Origin: JBJXHC01 sp964538485
GTDB taxonomy: Bacteria > Bacteroidota > Ignavibacteria > UBA10030 > UBA6906
Assembly (NCBI GenBank): GCA_964538485.1
Contig: CAZIHJ010000030.1
Coordinates: forward strand, 1 to 32,134
Length of the DNA stretch: 32,134 nt
Direction of reading: 5' to 3'
The notes under the pieces were generated by a model that worked only from the letters and a program-made list of their open reading frames with translations, was not told where the DNA came from and did no database searches. This document shows positions 1-8,225 of this stretch, piece by piece. The first letter of the stretch is position 1. Each line of letters starts with the position of its first letter. A program made the translations under genes and the position numbers.

Positions 1-1373
1 TTCAGGATCGCCTTGAGCTTCTCGATCAGTTCGATGACTTCACGGTATTCATCTTCGATCTTCTTGCGCTCGAGCCCTGTAAGTCGCTGCAGGCGCATAT
101 CAAGGATCGCTTTGGACTGGATCTCGGAGAGCTTGAATTTCTTCATGAGTCCGGCTTGGGCGGTCGGCGTATCCGGCGATGCCTTGATCAGTTTGATGAT
201 CGCGTCGATGTTGTCCAGCGCGATAATGTAGCCTTCGAGAATATGCGCGCGCTTCTCCGCTTCCTCCAGTTCAAACTTCGAGCGACGGACGATCACTTCG
301 TTCCGGTGCGCGATGAACTTCTCGATCATGTCCTTCAACGTCAGGACCATCGGCCGGCCGTCAACGAGCGACAGCATGATCACGCCGAAGGTGGTCTCCA
401 TCTGCGTGTGCTTGTACAGATTATTGAGGATGACCTGCGCGTTGGCGTCGCGCTTCAATTCAATAACGATACGGAGACCGTCACGATCGGATTCATCGCG
501 AATGTCGGAGATGTCTTCGAGCTTCTTGTCGTTCACCATCTCGGCGATACGCTCGATCATCCCGGCCTTGTTGACCTGATAGGGAATCTCGGAAACGATG
601 ATGCTCTGACGATCTCCCTTGCCGGTTTCGATATTGGCTTTGGCGCGAACGGTTATCCTGCCGCGACCTGTGGTGTATGCGTCTTTTACTCCCTCGTAGC
701 CATAGATAATCCCGCCCGTCGGGAAGTCCGGCGCTTTCACGAACTTCATCAACTTGTCGTTTGTGATTGTCTCGTCCTTGATGAGGGCGATGCAACCATC
801 AATCACTTCGGAGAGATTGTGTGGCGGGATGTTTGTCGCCATACCCACAGCGATTCCCGATGCTCCGTTGATAAGGAGGTTCGGCACCATCGCCGGAAGC
901 ACCGACGGCTCCTTGAGCGTGTCATCGAAGTTCGGAGTAAACAGGACTGTGTTCTTCTCAAGATCCTTAAGCATCTCCTCTGCCAGGCGCGAAAGTCGTG
1001 CCTCCGTGTACCGCATCGCCGCGGGCGAGTCGCCATCAATCGAGCCGAAGTTCCCTTGTCCATCCACAAGCGGATACCGCATGGAGAAGTCCTGCGCCAT
1101 ACGGACGAGTGTGTCATATACGGAGCTGTCGCCGTGCGGGTGATACTTACCGAGCACCTCACCTACGATACGGGCTGACTTCTTATACGGACGGTTGGCG
1201 GCGAGGCCAAGATCCTGCATACCGTACAGCACGCGGCGGTGGACGGGCTTCAGTCCATCACGCACGTCAGGCAATGCTCGCGCCACGATAACCGACATCG
1301 AGTAATCGATGTACGATCCGCGCATCTCGTCTTCGATATCGACCGGGAGAATCTTTTCGTTCAGTGTTGCCAT
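1..1373 (-). CDS. gyrA: DNA gyrase subunit A (partial, C-terminal part beyond window)
   Basis: The catalytic subunit of gyrase breaks and rejoins DNA and, with GyrB, introduces negative supercoils. I translated 457 N-terminal codons from ATG at 1373; the frame stays open to the left edge, so the C-terminal wrapping domain is missing. The active-site tyrosine lies in the AAMRYTEARL motif at residue 122, the same number as in E. coli. The quinolone-determining region reads HPHGDSSVYD (Ser83 and Asp87 by E. coli numbering), which is the wild-type, sensitive pattern. It is followed by VDGQGNFGSIDGDS. It lies 47 bp downstream of gyrB on the same strand. ParC is the alternative, but adjacency to gyrB, recF and dnaN makes GyrA far more likely. 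Confidence 0.97.
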   Translation of the reverse strand, partial: MATLNEKILPVDIEDEMRGSYIDYSMSVIVARALPDVRDGLKPVHRRVLYGMQDLGLAANRPYKKSARIVGEVLGKYHPHGDSSVYDTLVRMAQDFSMRYPLVDGQGNFGSIDGDSPAAMRYTEARLSRLAEEMLKDLEKNTVLFTPNFDDTLKEPSVLPAMVPNLLINGASGIAVGMATNIPPHNLSEVIDGCIALIKDETITNDKLMKFVKAPDFPTGGIIYGYEGVKDAYTTGRGRITVRAKANIETGKGDRQSIIVSEIPYQVNKAGMIERIAEMVNDKKLEDISDIRDESDRDGLRIVIELKRDANAQVILNNLYKHTQMETTFGVIMLSLVDGRPMVLTLKDMIEKFIAHRNEVIVRRSKFELEEAEKRAHILEGYIIALDNIDAIIKLIKASPDTPTAQAGLMKKFKLSEIQSKAILDMRLQRLTGLERKKIEDEYREVIELIEKLKAIL

Positions 1374-1420
1374 TACAATCCTTTTCTTCTATCTCTGTGG
1401 TTCAGATTCTTCGCTTAGAA

Positions 1421-3475
1421 TCACACATCCAGATTTCTGACATACTTTGCATTCTTTTCGATGAATTGGCGTCGGGGTTCCACTTCGTCGCCCATCAAAA
1501 TCGAGAATGTCCTGTCGGCATCGGCGGCGTTTTCAATACCAACCTGTAACAACGTGCGTGTATCAGGATTCATTGTTGTCCCCCAGAGCTGTTCGGGGTT
1601 CATTTCGCCGAGACCCTTGAACCGGCTGATGACGATGTTGCCGAGAACCAGAGCACCTTCCTCCGGCGCTTCTACTCCTACCTCGTCTTTCTCTTCAACC
1701 TTGTCGCCCTTCTTTTTCTCGGCCTGGAACCGCTTTACCACTTCCGTTCGTTCCTCCTCATCGTACGCGTAGACTTCCTGTTTCCCCTTCTTCACTTTGT
1801 AGAGTGGCGGTTGTGCAATATAGATGTGTCCAAGCTCGATCAGCGGTTTCATGTAACGGAAAAACAGCGTCAACAGTAGTGTGCGAATGTGGGAGCCATC
1901 AACGTCAGCGTCGCACATCAGGATGATTTTGCCATAGCGGACTTTTCCAGGATCGAATTCCTCTCCCACTCCGGCACCTATTGCCGTGAAGATATTCCGG
2001 ATCTCTTCGTTTTCCAATATCTTGTGGAGTCGCGCCTTTTCCACGTTCAATATTTTTCCCTTCAAGGGGAGAATGGCCTGGAAGCGGCGGTCTCTTCCCT
2101 GCTTTGCGCTGCCACCGGCAGAATCACCTTCCACAAGATACAGTTCGCAATGCTCGGGGTCGTTGATGGAACAGTCGGCCAGCTTCCCGGGCAAGCCGCC
2201 GGTACTCAGAGCGTTCTTGCGTCTGGTGAGATCACGTGCTTTGCGGGCAGCTTCTCGGGCTTCAGCTGCGCGCAATGATTTTTCGAGAAGACGCTTCGCG
2301 TCGCCCGGATTCTCGTCCATCCATGCGGCAAGAGCCGGTCCAACAACGCCTTCCACGATGCTCTTGACTTCGCTATTACCAAGCTTTGTTTTTGTCTGAC
2401 CCTCGAACTGCGGTTCCGGTACCTTTACGCTGATAACGCCGGTGAATCCTTCCTTGAAGTCATCCCCGGTGAGAGAGATTTTACCTTCCTTCAGGATGCC
2501 GTTTTTGTATGCATAGCTGTTGAGTGTGCGCGTGAGTGCTGTACGGAACCCGACGAGATGACTTCCACCTTCGTGTGTGTTGATGTTATTCACATATGTG
2601 AAGATGTTCTCGCTGTATTGGTCGTTGTACTGAAACGCCGCCTCCACTTCGACCATCCTGCCGTTCTCGTCCTTGTCGGACCCCTGAGCAAAGAACACTT
2701 TGCGCATGATTGAGGGCCGCGTTGAGTCGATGTACTTCACAAACTCGACCAGCCCACCCTTGAAATGGAACGTTTCTTCCTGTTCGCTTTTGTCCCGCAC
2801 GTCAACGATGCGGAGCTTCACCTGAGAGTTGAGAAATGCCAATTCGCGGAGGCGTTCCGCGAGTGTCTCAAACTTGAACACCCGGTTCTTGAATATCTGT
2901 CCATCGGGCATGAATGTGACCTTTGTGCCGGTATTTCCCTTCTCGACCTTGCCGGTCACTTTCGCGGGTGCGACGGGATCACCACGCTTGAATCTCTGAA
3001 ACCAGACCTTCCCGTCACGGTACACTTCCACGTCCAGCCACTCACTCAGGGCATTCACTACGGACACGCCGACACCGTGCAACCCGCCCGATACTTTGTA
3101 GGTGTTCTTGTCGAATTTTCCGCCTGCGTGAAGTACGGTCATAACCACTTCAAGCGCGGAACGATTTTCCTCCTTATGGATATCGGTCGGAATGCCGCGC
3201 CCATCATCCAGCACCGTCACCGAACCGTCATTATTGATGCTGACGTCAATGTTCTTTGCGTAGCCCGCCAACGCCTCATCAATCGAGTTGTCAACAACTT
3301 CATACACCAGGTGATGCAACCCGCGCGTGCTTACATCACCGATATACATTGCGGGCCTTCGGCGCACTGCTTCGAGGCCTTTGAGTACCGTGATATCTTC
3401 CGCGGTATAGCCCTTGCCGTTGGCCCCGCCCTTCGATGTCTTTTCTGTTGTCACTTCTTCAGCTGCTTTTGCCAT
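1421..3475 (-). CDS. gyrB: DNA gyrase subunit B
   Basis: This is the ATPase subunit of gyrase, 684 aa. The GHKL ATP site shows EVVDNSIDEALAG (catalytic Glu59, Asn63), LDDGRGIP (Asp90) and SGGLHGVGVS near 129-138. The transducer loop QTKTKLGN at 360-367 carries the ATP-sensing Lys. The TOPRIM domain has EGDSAGG at 449-455 and DADVDG at 522-527. The protein ends with the usual KNAKYVRNLDV-type tail. It lacks the roughly 165-residue insertion of E. coli GyrB, as do most bacterial GyrBs. A short charged insertion at about 586-606 precedes the SRFKGLGEM block. An AAAGGA site sits just upstream of the ATG. Only 20 bp separate it from the DciA-like gene, so it is probably part of a dnaN-recF-dciA-gyrB-gyrA transcript. 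Confidence 0.98.
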   Translation of the reverse strand: MAKAAEEVTTEKTSKGGANGKGYTAEDITVLKGLEAVRRRPAMYIGDVSTRGLHHLVYEVVDNSIDEALAGYAKNIDVSINNDGSVTVLDDGRGIPTDIHKEENRSALEVVMTVLHAGGKFDKNTYKVSGGLHGVGVSVVNALSEWLDVEVYRDGKVWFQRFKRGDPVAPAKVTGKVEKGNTGTKVTFMPDGQIFKNRVFKFETLAERLRELAFLNSQVKLRIVDVRDKSEQEETFHFKGGLVEFVKYIDSTRPSIMRKVFFAQGSDKDENGRMVEVEAAFQYNDQYSENIFTYVNNINTHEGGSHLVGFRTALTRTLNSYAYKNGILKEGKISLTGDDFKEGFTGVISVKVPEPQFEGQTKTKLGNSEVKSIVEGVVGPALAAWMDENPGDAKRLLEKSLRAAEAREAARKARDLTRRKNALSTGGLPGKLADCSINDPEHCELYLVEGDSAGGSAKQGRDRRFQAILPLKGKILNVEKARLHKILENEEIRNIFTAIGAGVGEEFDPGKVRYGKIILMCDADVDGSHIRTLLLTLFFRYMKPLIELGHIYIAQPPLYKVKKGKQEVYAYDEEERTEVVKRFQAEKKKGDKVEEKDEVGVEAPEEGALVLGNIVISRFKGLGEMNPEQLWGTTMNPDTRTLLQVGIENAADADRTFSILMGDEVEPRRQFIEKNAKYVRNLDV

Positions 3476-3495
3476 TGCTTCCTTTGATTCAGTAA

Positions 3496-3804
3496 TTATC
3501 GGAATCGAATATCATGCACCACTTTCTTTCCTAGCGTGGTGTTGATCTTGTCGACAATCTCGCGGCGACGCATTGTCAGTTCTGCGCGCCATGGTGCGGT
3601 ATTCACGCTCACGTAGAGCACACCATTCTCCATTCTCTGCGCCGTACTGACGCGCGCTATCTGCTCTCCTACGAGCGAGCTCCATCCGGTCACAACGCTA
3701 AAACGATCGAGCGTTCCGTCGATACCCAAACCGCTGGTGAGCTCTGCAATCGCGGACGACACCGTTTTGGGTACGCTACGCCGCCTTAACTGTTCCCTTT
3801 TCAA
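3496..3804 (-). CDS. DUF721 / DciA-like replication protein
   Basis: A small basic protein of 102 aa of the DUF721 family. Members called DciA are the ancestral loaders of the replicative helicase DnaB in bacteria that lack DnaC/DnaI. The family features I see are a central GWSSLVGEQIARVS stretch (about 40-53), followed by NGVLYVSVNTAPWRAELTMRR, i.e. the KH-like fold with its conserved Trp. The start is TTG at 3804, preceded by AGGAG eight bases upstream, and the first 29 nt lie inside the 3' end of recF, so translation is probably coupled. Its position between recF and gyrB matches many genomes. The helicase-loading role is inferred from family and context; nothing in this window tests it. 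Confidence 0.82.
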   Translation of the reverse strand: MKREQLRRRSVPKTVSSAIAELTSGLGIDGTLDRFSVVTGWSSLVGEQIARVSTAQRMENGVLYVSVNTAPWRAELTMRRREIVDKINTTLGKKVVHDIRFR

Positions 3805-4897
3805 CCCGGAATCTCCTGTTCATGTCGCCCCACAACACCGAATCTCTGAATACAAGCTCGTCGGTGCTTGTGATAATGGTCTGCCCGAGGGCCGGGGCGA
3901 GCTCGAGTATGCTGCGCGTCCGGTGTTCGTCCAATTCACTGAAAACATCGTCGAGCAGAAATATTGGTGACTCCTGAGCACGCGCTTTCAGGTAAAAAAA
4001 CTCCGCTACCTTCAGCGCCACGAGAAATGTCTTATGTTGACCTTGTGATGCGTACTCCTGAACACGCATATCGTTGATCGTGAATCTCAGGTCGTCGCGA
4101 TGCGGACCGACGAGCGTTGTTCCTCTGCGCAATTCTTCAGGGGTTCGCCGGACAAGAGTGTCGCTCATGTGCTCCGCTATTGCTTCGACGCTACTCCCTT
4201 CCACTGCTGTCGCGTACTCTATTGCGGGTATTTCGTTTGCGCCAGCAATCTCACGATATGCCGCTCTGACGTATTCTGCAAACTCTGCAGCAAACTGGTT
4301 TCGCCGGTATATGACTTTGCTTCCATGACTGACGAGCGCCACGTTCCACGACTCAAGCACTCCAGAAGTCAGACCACCTCGAGCGCGCTGATCCTGAAGA
4401 AGTGAGTTTCGTTGCCTGAGGACCCGGCGGTATTCCAAGAGATCCGCAAAGTACGACTTGCTGATTTGGGAGATTGCCAGATCAATAAACTTTCGGCGAT
4501 CTGACGGCCCTCCAAATGTCACCCTGCTGTGTTCCGGAGAAAGGACAACAATCGGAAACCTGCCTATCACTGAAGCCAGGCTCTCCGGCCTCACCCCGTT
4601 GATAAGAAATTCCTTTTCCCCCGTCTGCCCGTCGAATGTTGCCGATACCCGGTTCGTGGCGCCGTTATCGGTCTCTATTTCTTCGTTTACATAAAAAGAC
4701 TTGGCACCCAGTTGCAGTACTGTCCCATCCCCCGCCCCAAAAAAGCTCTTTGTGAGACTCAGGTAGGATATTGCTTCGAGAACATTGGTTTTGCCCTGTC
4801 CATTCCGGCCCAGAAGAACATTAATTGTTGGGGAAAACTCCAAAGCACTATCGTCATGGTTACGGAAGTTCCGGAGATGTATACAAGAAACCTTCAT
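3776..4897 (-). CDS. recF: DNA replication and repair protein RecF
   Basis: An SMC-like ATPase of 373 aa that, with RecO and RecR, helps load RecA at gapped DNA and stalled forks. The Walker A motif GRNGQGKT is at residues 30-37. The stretch LSPEHSRVTFGGPSDRRKFI at 119-138 is typical of RecF, the ABC signature-like SQGQHK lies at about 284-289, and Walker B LLDDVFSELD is at 314-323. The length fits the family (about 360-375). It follows dnaN after a 55 bp spacer. Its 3' end overlaps the DciA-like gene by 29 nt. Only a weak purine stretch (AAAGAG) precedes the ATG. Confidence 0.97.
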   Translation of the reverse strand: MKVSCIHLRNFRNHDDSALEFSPTINVLLGRNGQGKTNVLEAISYLSLTKSFFGAGDGTVLQLGAKSFYVNEEIETDNGATNRVSATFDGQTGEKEFLINGVRPESLASVIGRFPIVVLSPEHSRVTFGGPSDRRKFIDLAISQISKSYFADLLEYRRVLRQRNSLLQDQRARGGLTSGVLESWNVALVSHGSKVIYRRNQFAAEFAEYVRAAYREIAGANEIPAIEYATAVEGSSVEAIAEHMSDTLVRRTPEELRRGTTLVGPHRDDLRFTINDMRVQEYASQGQHKTFLVALKVAEFFYLKARAQESPIFLLDDVFSELDEHRTRSILELAPALGQTIITSTDELVFRDSVLWGDMNRRFRVEKGTVKAA

Positions 4898-4952
4898 GCG
4901 CTCTTTGCTGAAGGCGCATCGTGGGGCGCTTCAGGCATGGCATTCTCTTTTC

Positions 4953-6071
4953 TCAGACGTTCAACCGGACAGGCATCACCAGCATCATAATATCCTCAGA
5001 ATCACCCTTCGCCCCCGCCGGTGAAACTATCCCCGCTCTTGTCGGAGTGCTGAATTTGAATGTTACTTTCTCCTCGTCCAAATGTGTGAGAATGTCAAGA
5101 AGATATGTGGAATTGAATCCGATCTCCAAAGCTTCTGCACTATATTCACACTCCACCGTCTCCTTTGCCTCTCCACCAAAATCAATATCCTGGGCACTGA
5201 CTTTCATCTGGTTCTTTGACATTTCAAAACGAACCTGATGGGTTGTTGCGCTTGCATATAATGCAACACGCCGTAGTGATGCTACCATGTTTTCGCGGAC
5301 GACGGTCATTGTCTTGGTGTTGTCTTGAGGAATGACGCTTTCATAGTTTGGGTACGTTTCATCTATCAGTCGCGACACAAGAACGGTCCTGTCAAATGCT
5401 ATCTTGATGTGTGTGTCGCTTATACTGATGGTGTTTTCCCCTGCATCCAAAAGTCTGGCAACTAAATTCATTGCCTTGGCTGGAATAATAATATCCCTTT
5501 TAAGGGATGAAGATTTGGAAACCTTCTGGGATATTTTGACAAGTCTGTGACCATCGGTTGCAACCGTTCGCAATTCACCCGACTTTGATTGAAATAATAC
5601 ACCCATCATGGCAGGCCGGAGTTCATCGGTGCTCACTGCAAACGCGGTCCGGTGAATTATTTTTTTCAGCAACGGTGTGTCTAACACCAATTCTTCAATT
5701 CCCTTGAACGTTGGTAATGTCGGAAAATCCTTTGCCGACTCTCCTGCAAGTGTATATTCTCCATTCTTCGTTGTAATCTTTATCTTATTTGTTGTCGTAT
5801 CAATAATAAATATGGTATCCGTATCCGGAAGTGATCGGATGGTATCCAACAGTCGCTTGGCAGGAATGGCTATTTTTCCATCTTCCCCCGCCTTTATTTG
5901 GATTGCTACCGACAATGATATATCCATATCGGTGGCAGTGATTGTCAGGGTTTCGTTCAGGAGATCAAAGAGTACATTCTCAAGAATGGGTGACGGTGAT
6001 TTTGAGGGAACCACTGCGTTGACTTTTGCCAGCGCACGGGAAAGTTCCGAGCTGCTTGCAGTAAATTTCAT
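4953..6071 (-). CDS. dnaN: DNA polymerase III beta subunit (sliding clamp)
   Basis: The ring-shaped clamp that tethers the replicative polymerase to DNA. I place the start at ATG 6071, giving 372 aa beginning MKFTASSSEL, because AAGGAG lies seven bases upstream and other clamps begin this way. A longer reading to 6131 would add 20 residues not expected in the family. Clamp hallmarks include VVPSKSPSPILENVLF near residues 20-35, ATDMDISLSV, the FAVSTDELRPAMMGV block in domain 2, and the terminal MLVMPVRL, which corresponds to the conserved PMRL end. The gene has its own candidate promoter 196 bp upstream and is separated from dnaA by a terminator, so the two are probably not co-transcribed. 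Confidence 0.97.
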   Translation of the reverse strand: MKFTASSSELSRALAKVNAVVPSKSPSPILENVLFDLLNETLTITATDMDISLSVAIQIKAGEDGKIAIPAKRLLDTIRSLPDTDTIFIIDTTTNKIKITTKNGEYTLAGESAKDFPTLPTFKGIEELVLDTPLLKKIIHRTAFAVSTDELRPAMMGVLFQSKSGELRTVATDGHRLVKISQKVSKSSSLKRDIIIPAKAMNLVARLLDAGENTISISDTHIKIAFDRTVLVSRLIDETYPNYESVIPQDNTKTMTVVRENMVASLRRVALYASATTHQVRFEMSKNQMKVSAQDIDFGGEAKETVECEYSAEALEIGFNSTYLLDILTHLDEEKVTFKFSTPTRAGIVSPAGAKGDSEDIMMLVMPVRLNV

Positions 6072-6220
6072 CCGATGTCTCCTTGCGGTAGGGTGGTTGT
6101 GAGGGAATAAAAGTCTTTCAAAACCAATCAAATTTAAGCAATTTTGCTATTAACTTCCAATAGAATTGGGCAGATGATTTAGTGAACTCTTTGTCAGACC
6201 GCAATTGAACGCCAGCGGCC

Positions 6221-6280
6221 TCCTATTAATAATACTATTTAGATATGTATATATTTAAGATTAGTAATAACAATGTGAAT
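6221..6280. other. Very AT-rich stretch in dnaN-dnaA intergenic region (possible DNA unwinding element)
   Basis: By my count only 10 of these 60 bases are G or C, far below the surrounding genes. It lies in the 486 bp gap between dnaN and dnaA, about 90 bp from a consensus DnaA box. In bipartite origins such as that of Bacillus subtilis the unwinding element lies in this same interval. I do not see a convincing DnaA-trio array, so the role is an inference. The rest of the gap holds the DnaA box, a 7-bp palindrome, the dnaN promoter and the dnaA terminator. Confidence 0.4.
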
Positions 6281-6295
6281 ATGTTGGTATGTCAA
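6267..6295 (-). promoter_or_regulatory. Candidate sigma70-type promoter of dnaN
   Basis: On the minus strand a perfect -35 TTGACA (6290-6295) is followed by a 17 bp spacer and TGTTAT (6267-6272, four of six matches to TATAAT). This would start transcription near 6260 and leave a leader of about 190 nt before dnaN. The spacer contains ATATTCACA (6275-6283), one mismatch from a DnaA box, so DnaA could modulate this promoter. Basis: pattern only. Confidence 0.5.
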
Positions 6296-6351
6296 GAACA
6301 TATTTCCGTTACAGGAGAGACAAACAACCCGTAGTGTCATCACCTCAAGTA

Positions 6352-6367
6352 TTGTGTTAAAACACAA
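6352..6367. repeat. Inverted repeat TTGTGTT-AA-AACACAA beside a DnaA box
   Basis: Perfect 7-bp arms separated by two bases, ending two bases before the DnaA box at 6370. Each arm ends in a TTGTG/CACAA sequence that resembles half of a DnaA box. It could be a weak paired DnaA site or the operator of another origin-binding protein; the sequence alone does not decide. Confidence 0.5.
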
Positions 6368-6369
6368 CG

Positions 6370-6378
6370 TGTGGAAAA
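6370..6378 (-). promoter_or_regulatory. DnaA box (TTTTCCACA on minus strand)
   Basis: The plus strand reads TGTGGAAAA, whose complement TTTTCCACA fits the DnaA box consensus TTWTNCACA at all nine positions. It lies between dnaN and dnaA, on the far side of dnaA from the main cluster of boxes. A weaker box (TTACTCACA, one mismatch, plus strand) is at 6492-6500. Confidence 0.6.
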
Positions 6379-6500
6379 GTTCAAAGGTGTTAACATTGCG
6401 GTGATACCTAAGCCGATAGACGGTATCGTTAGGAAGCAGTACACACCCACTGCACATCTCTTCACATGTTTCCCATAGAGTCATGCACGTGTTACTCACA

Positions 6501-6530
6501 AATAAAAAGGCCCGAAGAATATTCGGGCCC
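6501..6530 (-). terminator. Rho-independent terminator of dnaA
   Basis: Read leftward from dnaA, an 8-bp GC-rich stem (arms 6522-6529 and 6509-6516, GGCCCGAA/TTCGGGCC, five-base loop) is followed by a T-rich tract TTTTTATT. It lies 28 bp after the dnaA stop and separates dnaA transcription from dnaN. Confidence 0.88.
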
Positions 6531-6557
6531 GCAAACAAGTTACAGGCAGCAGTTCAA

Positions 6558-8009
6558 TCACGCACGACCGAGATGATCAAGACGTCTGCGTATCTGCATG
6601 ACATTGGTATTATACTTCTGATCAAGTCTCATCTGGTCTTCCACAGACTGATACGCGTGAATAACGGTGCTGTGATCTCTCCCCCCAAAATGCAAGCCAA
6701 TGGTCTTTAACGAAGAATTGGTGAGTTCCTTCGCGAGAAACATGGCGATCTGACGGGCGTTAACGATTTCTTGCTTCCGCGTTTTTGCACGTATCAGATC
6801 TTCGGGGATACCAAAATAATCGCACACCAGGCGTTGTATTTCCTCAATCGTGATCGGTGATTTTATGTCACCCACCACAACGCGAAGAACCTCGCGCGCA
6901 AGGTCAACAGAGATCTCCCGTTCCTCCAACGAAGCTTTGGCAAGCAGACTGATCAGACATCCCTCAAGTTCTCTGATATTCGTGGTAACATTGGCCGCGA
7001 TGCACTCAACCACATCTTGTGGCAATTCGATTCCGTCGTCTTCACTCTTCTTGCGGAGAATAGCGATGCGGGTTTCCAGATCAGGGGGTTGAATATCCGC
7101 CGTAAGCCCCCACTGGAAGCGCGAGAGCAACCGGTCGTCCAGTCCTTTCAACTCCTTGGGCGGACGATCGGAGGTCAGGACAATCTGCTTGCCCAACTGG
7201 TGCAGTTCATTGAACGTGTGAAAGAAATTATCCTGCGTCTTCTCCTTGCCGGAGAAGAACTGGATATCGTCAACGATGAGGATATCCATGCTGCGGTAGA
7301 AGCTTGAGAAATCACTAATACGGTCGCCCTGAATGGCATCGACAAATTCGACAGTGAACTTTTCGCTTGAAACATAAATCACTCTTCGTGCCTTGCCATT
7401 CATTAGAGAGTAGTTACCAATGGCCTGCATGAGATGGGTTTTTCCAAGTCCAGTGCCGCCATAGATCACGAGCGGGTTGAAGGAAGTTCCACCCGGATTA
7501 TTTGCAACAGCCGACGCGGCAGCCCGGGCAAGCTGGTTGCTGTCTCCTTTGATAAAGTTCTCGAATGTGTAACGCGGATTCAAAAAGCTCTGGTAGGCGG
7601 CCGGCAGTTGTTCCTCGGCTTTGTGGGATTTTCCATTTCTTGATGACAGGATAAACGATTCGGGTTGCTGCGGAACCCCCTTCCTAATTTCGAGACGAGA
7701 GTCCACCTCCGCCTGTATTTCCTCTGTGCGGATGAAGTACTCAAGCTTCGCGCCCTTGCCAAGAACACGCGCCACGGTTGAGTTGATAAGCCCATAGTAG
7801 TGCTCTTCGAGCCAGTCACAAAAAAACTGACTCGGCACTTGTGCGGTGAGTTTTCCATTCGTCAGCGTAAGAGGGGTAATCGGCTCAAACCAGGTCTTGA
7901 AGCTCTGAGTGTTGACGCTCTCCTTAAAGAAGCCGAGGCAAGCGAGCCATGCGACCCTTGCCTGCTCAACCTCAGAAGAGACAGCGGGTATTTGTTGGAG
8001 CGTTTCCAT
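6558..8009 (-). CDS. dnaA: Chromosomal replication initiator protein DnaA
   Basis: AAA+ initiator of 483 aa that binds DnaA boxes and melts the origin. Domain I (about 1-95) is followed by a short linker (about 96-140). The AAA+ core carries Walker A GGTGLGKT at 184-191, Walker B IVDDIQ at 245-250, sensor 1 VLTSDRPP at 277-284, the box VII arginine in LLSRFQWG at 294-301, and sensor 2 NIRELEG at 344-350. The DNA-binding domain IV has the signature GGRDHSTV at 442-449, and the recognition helix should therefore read standard boxes. GAGG lies nine bases before the ATG. It is transcribed toward dnaN but ends in its own terminator. DnaA boxes abut its candidate promoter, which suggests autoregulation. 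Confidence 0.98.
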   Translation of the reverse strand: METLQQIPAVSSEVEQARVAWLACLGFFKESVNTQSFKTWFEPITPLTLTNGKLTAQVPSQFFCDWLEEHYYGLINSTVARVLGKGAKLEYFIRTEEIQAEVDSRLEIRKGVPQQPESFILSSRNGKSHKAEEQLPAAYQSFLNPRYTFENFIKGDSNQLARAAASAVANNPGGTSFNPLVIYGGTGLGKTHLMQAIGNYSLMNGKARRVIYVSSEKFTVEFVDAIQGDRISDFSSFYRSMDILIVDDIQFFSGKEKTQDNFFHTFNELHQLGKQIVLTSDRPPKELKGLDDRLLSRFQWGLTADIQPPDLETRIAILRKKSEDDGIELPQDVVECIAANVTTNIRELEGCLISLLAKASLEEREISVDLAREVLRVVVGDIKSPITIEEIQRLVCDYFGIPEDLIRAKTRKQEIVNARQIAMFLAKELTNSSLKTIGLHFGGRDHSTVIHAYQSVEDQMRLDQKYNTNVMQIRRRLDHLGRA

Positions 8010-8042
8010 CTCTAAGAACCTCTCCCGTAAACGATTAAAAGG

Positions 8043-8071
8043 ATATTAACATTGAACCGGGTACTTGTCAA
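8043..8071 (-). promoter_or_regulatory. Candidate dnaA promoter
   Basis: On the minus strand TTGACA (8066-8071) is followed by a 17 bp spacer and TAATAT (8043-8048, four of six matches). Transcription would start near 8036, about 26 nt before the dnaA ATG. Two consensus DnaA boxes begin 6 and 24 bp upstream of the -35 element, which is a suitable place for DnaA to control its own gene. Confidence 0.5.
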
Positions 8072-8076
8072 CAGCG

Positions 8077-8085
8077 TTATGCACA
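8077..8085 (+). promoter_or_regulatory. DnaA box TTATGCACA
   Basis: Matches TTWTNCACA at all nine positions. It is the box closest to dnaA and begins six bases beyond the -35 element of the candidate dnaA promoter. Confidence 0.75.
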
Positions 8086-8094
8086 AAGCCGTGG

Positions 8095-8103
8095 TTATAC
8101 ACA
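8095..8103 (+). promoter_or_regulatory. DnaA box TTATACACA
   Basis: Matches TTWTNCACA at all positions, in the same orientation as the box at 8077, with nine bases between them. It is followed after one base by the repeat GTAAACAAC. Confidence 0.75.
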
Positions 8104-8216
8104 CGTAAACAACATCGCCTCAGGATTCATCAAGAGCGATACTGGCAGACATAATACCTCAAAACCAGCGTAGGAACAAGCAGAAACAGAAACGAGGCTG
8201 CATGGAAGGGCGTATC

Positions 8217-8225
8217 TTATTCACA
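8217..8225 (+). promoter_or_regulatory. DnaA box TTATTCACA
   Basis: A third perfect match to TTWTNCACA in the same orientation, 113 bp from the preceding box. Confidence 0.72.

Noticed and set aside
156..1178. A 340-codon open frame on the plus strand opposite gyrA
   Set aside because: The minus strand encodes unmistakable GyrA through this whole stretch; the open antisense frame is a by-product of its codon bias.
6072..6131. Longer dnaN reading with 20 extra N-terminal residues
   Set aside because: AAGGAG lies seven bases before ATG 6071, and clamps start at MKF-type residues; the extension has no family support.
6485..6493. CACGTG in the dnaN-dnaA gap as a parS site
   Set aside because: Only about 10 of 16 positions match the parS consensus, far fewer than the two sites around mnmG.
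6239..6538. A 99-codon ORF on the minus strand in the dnaN-dnaA gap
   Set aside because: It overlaps the dnaA terminator, a consensus DnaA box and the AT-rich stretch, has a Cys- and His-rich composition unlike real proteins here, and shows no family motif.
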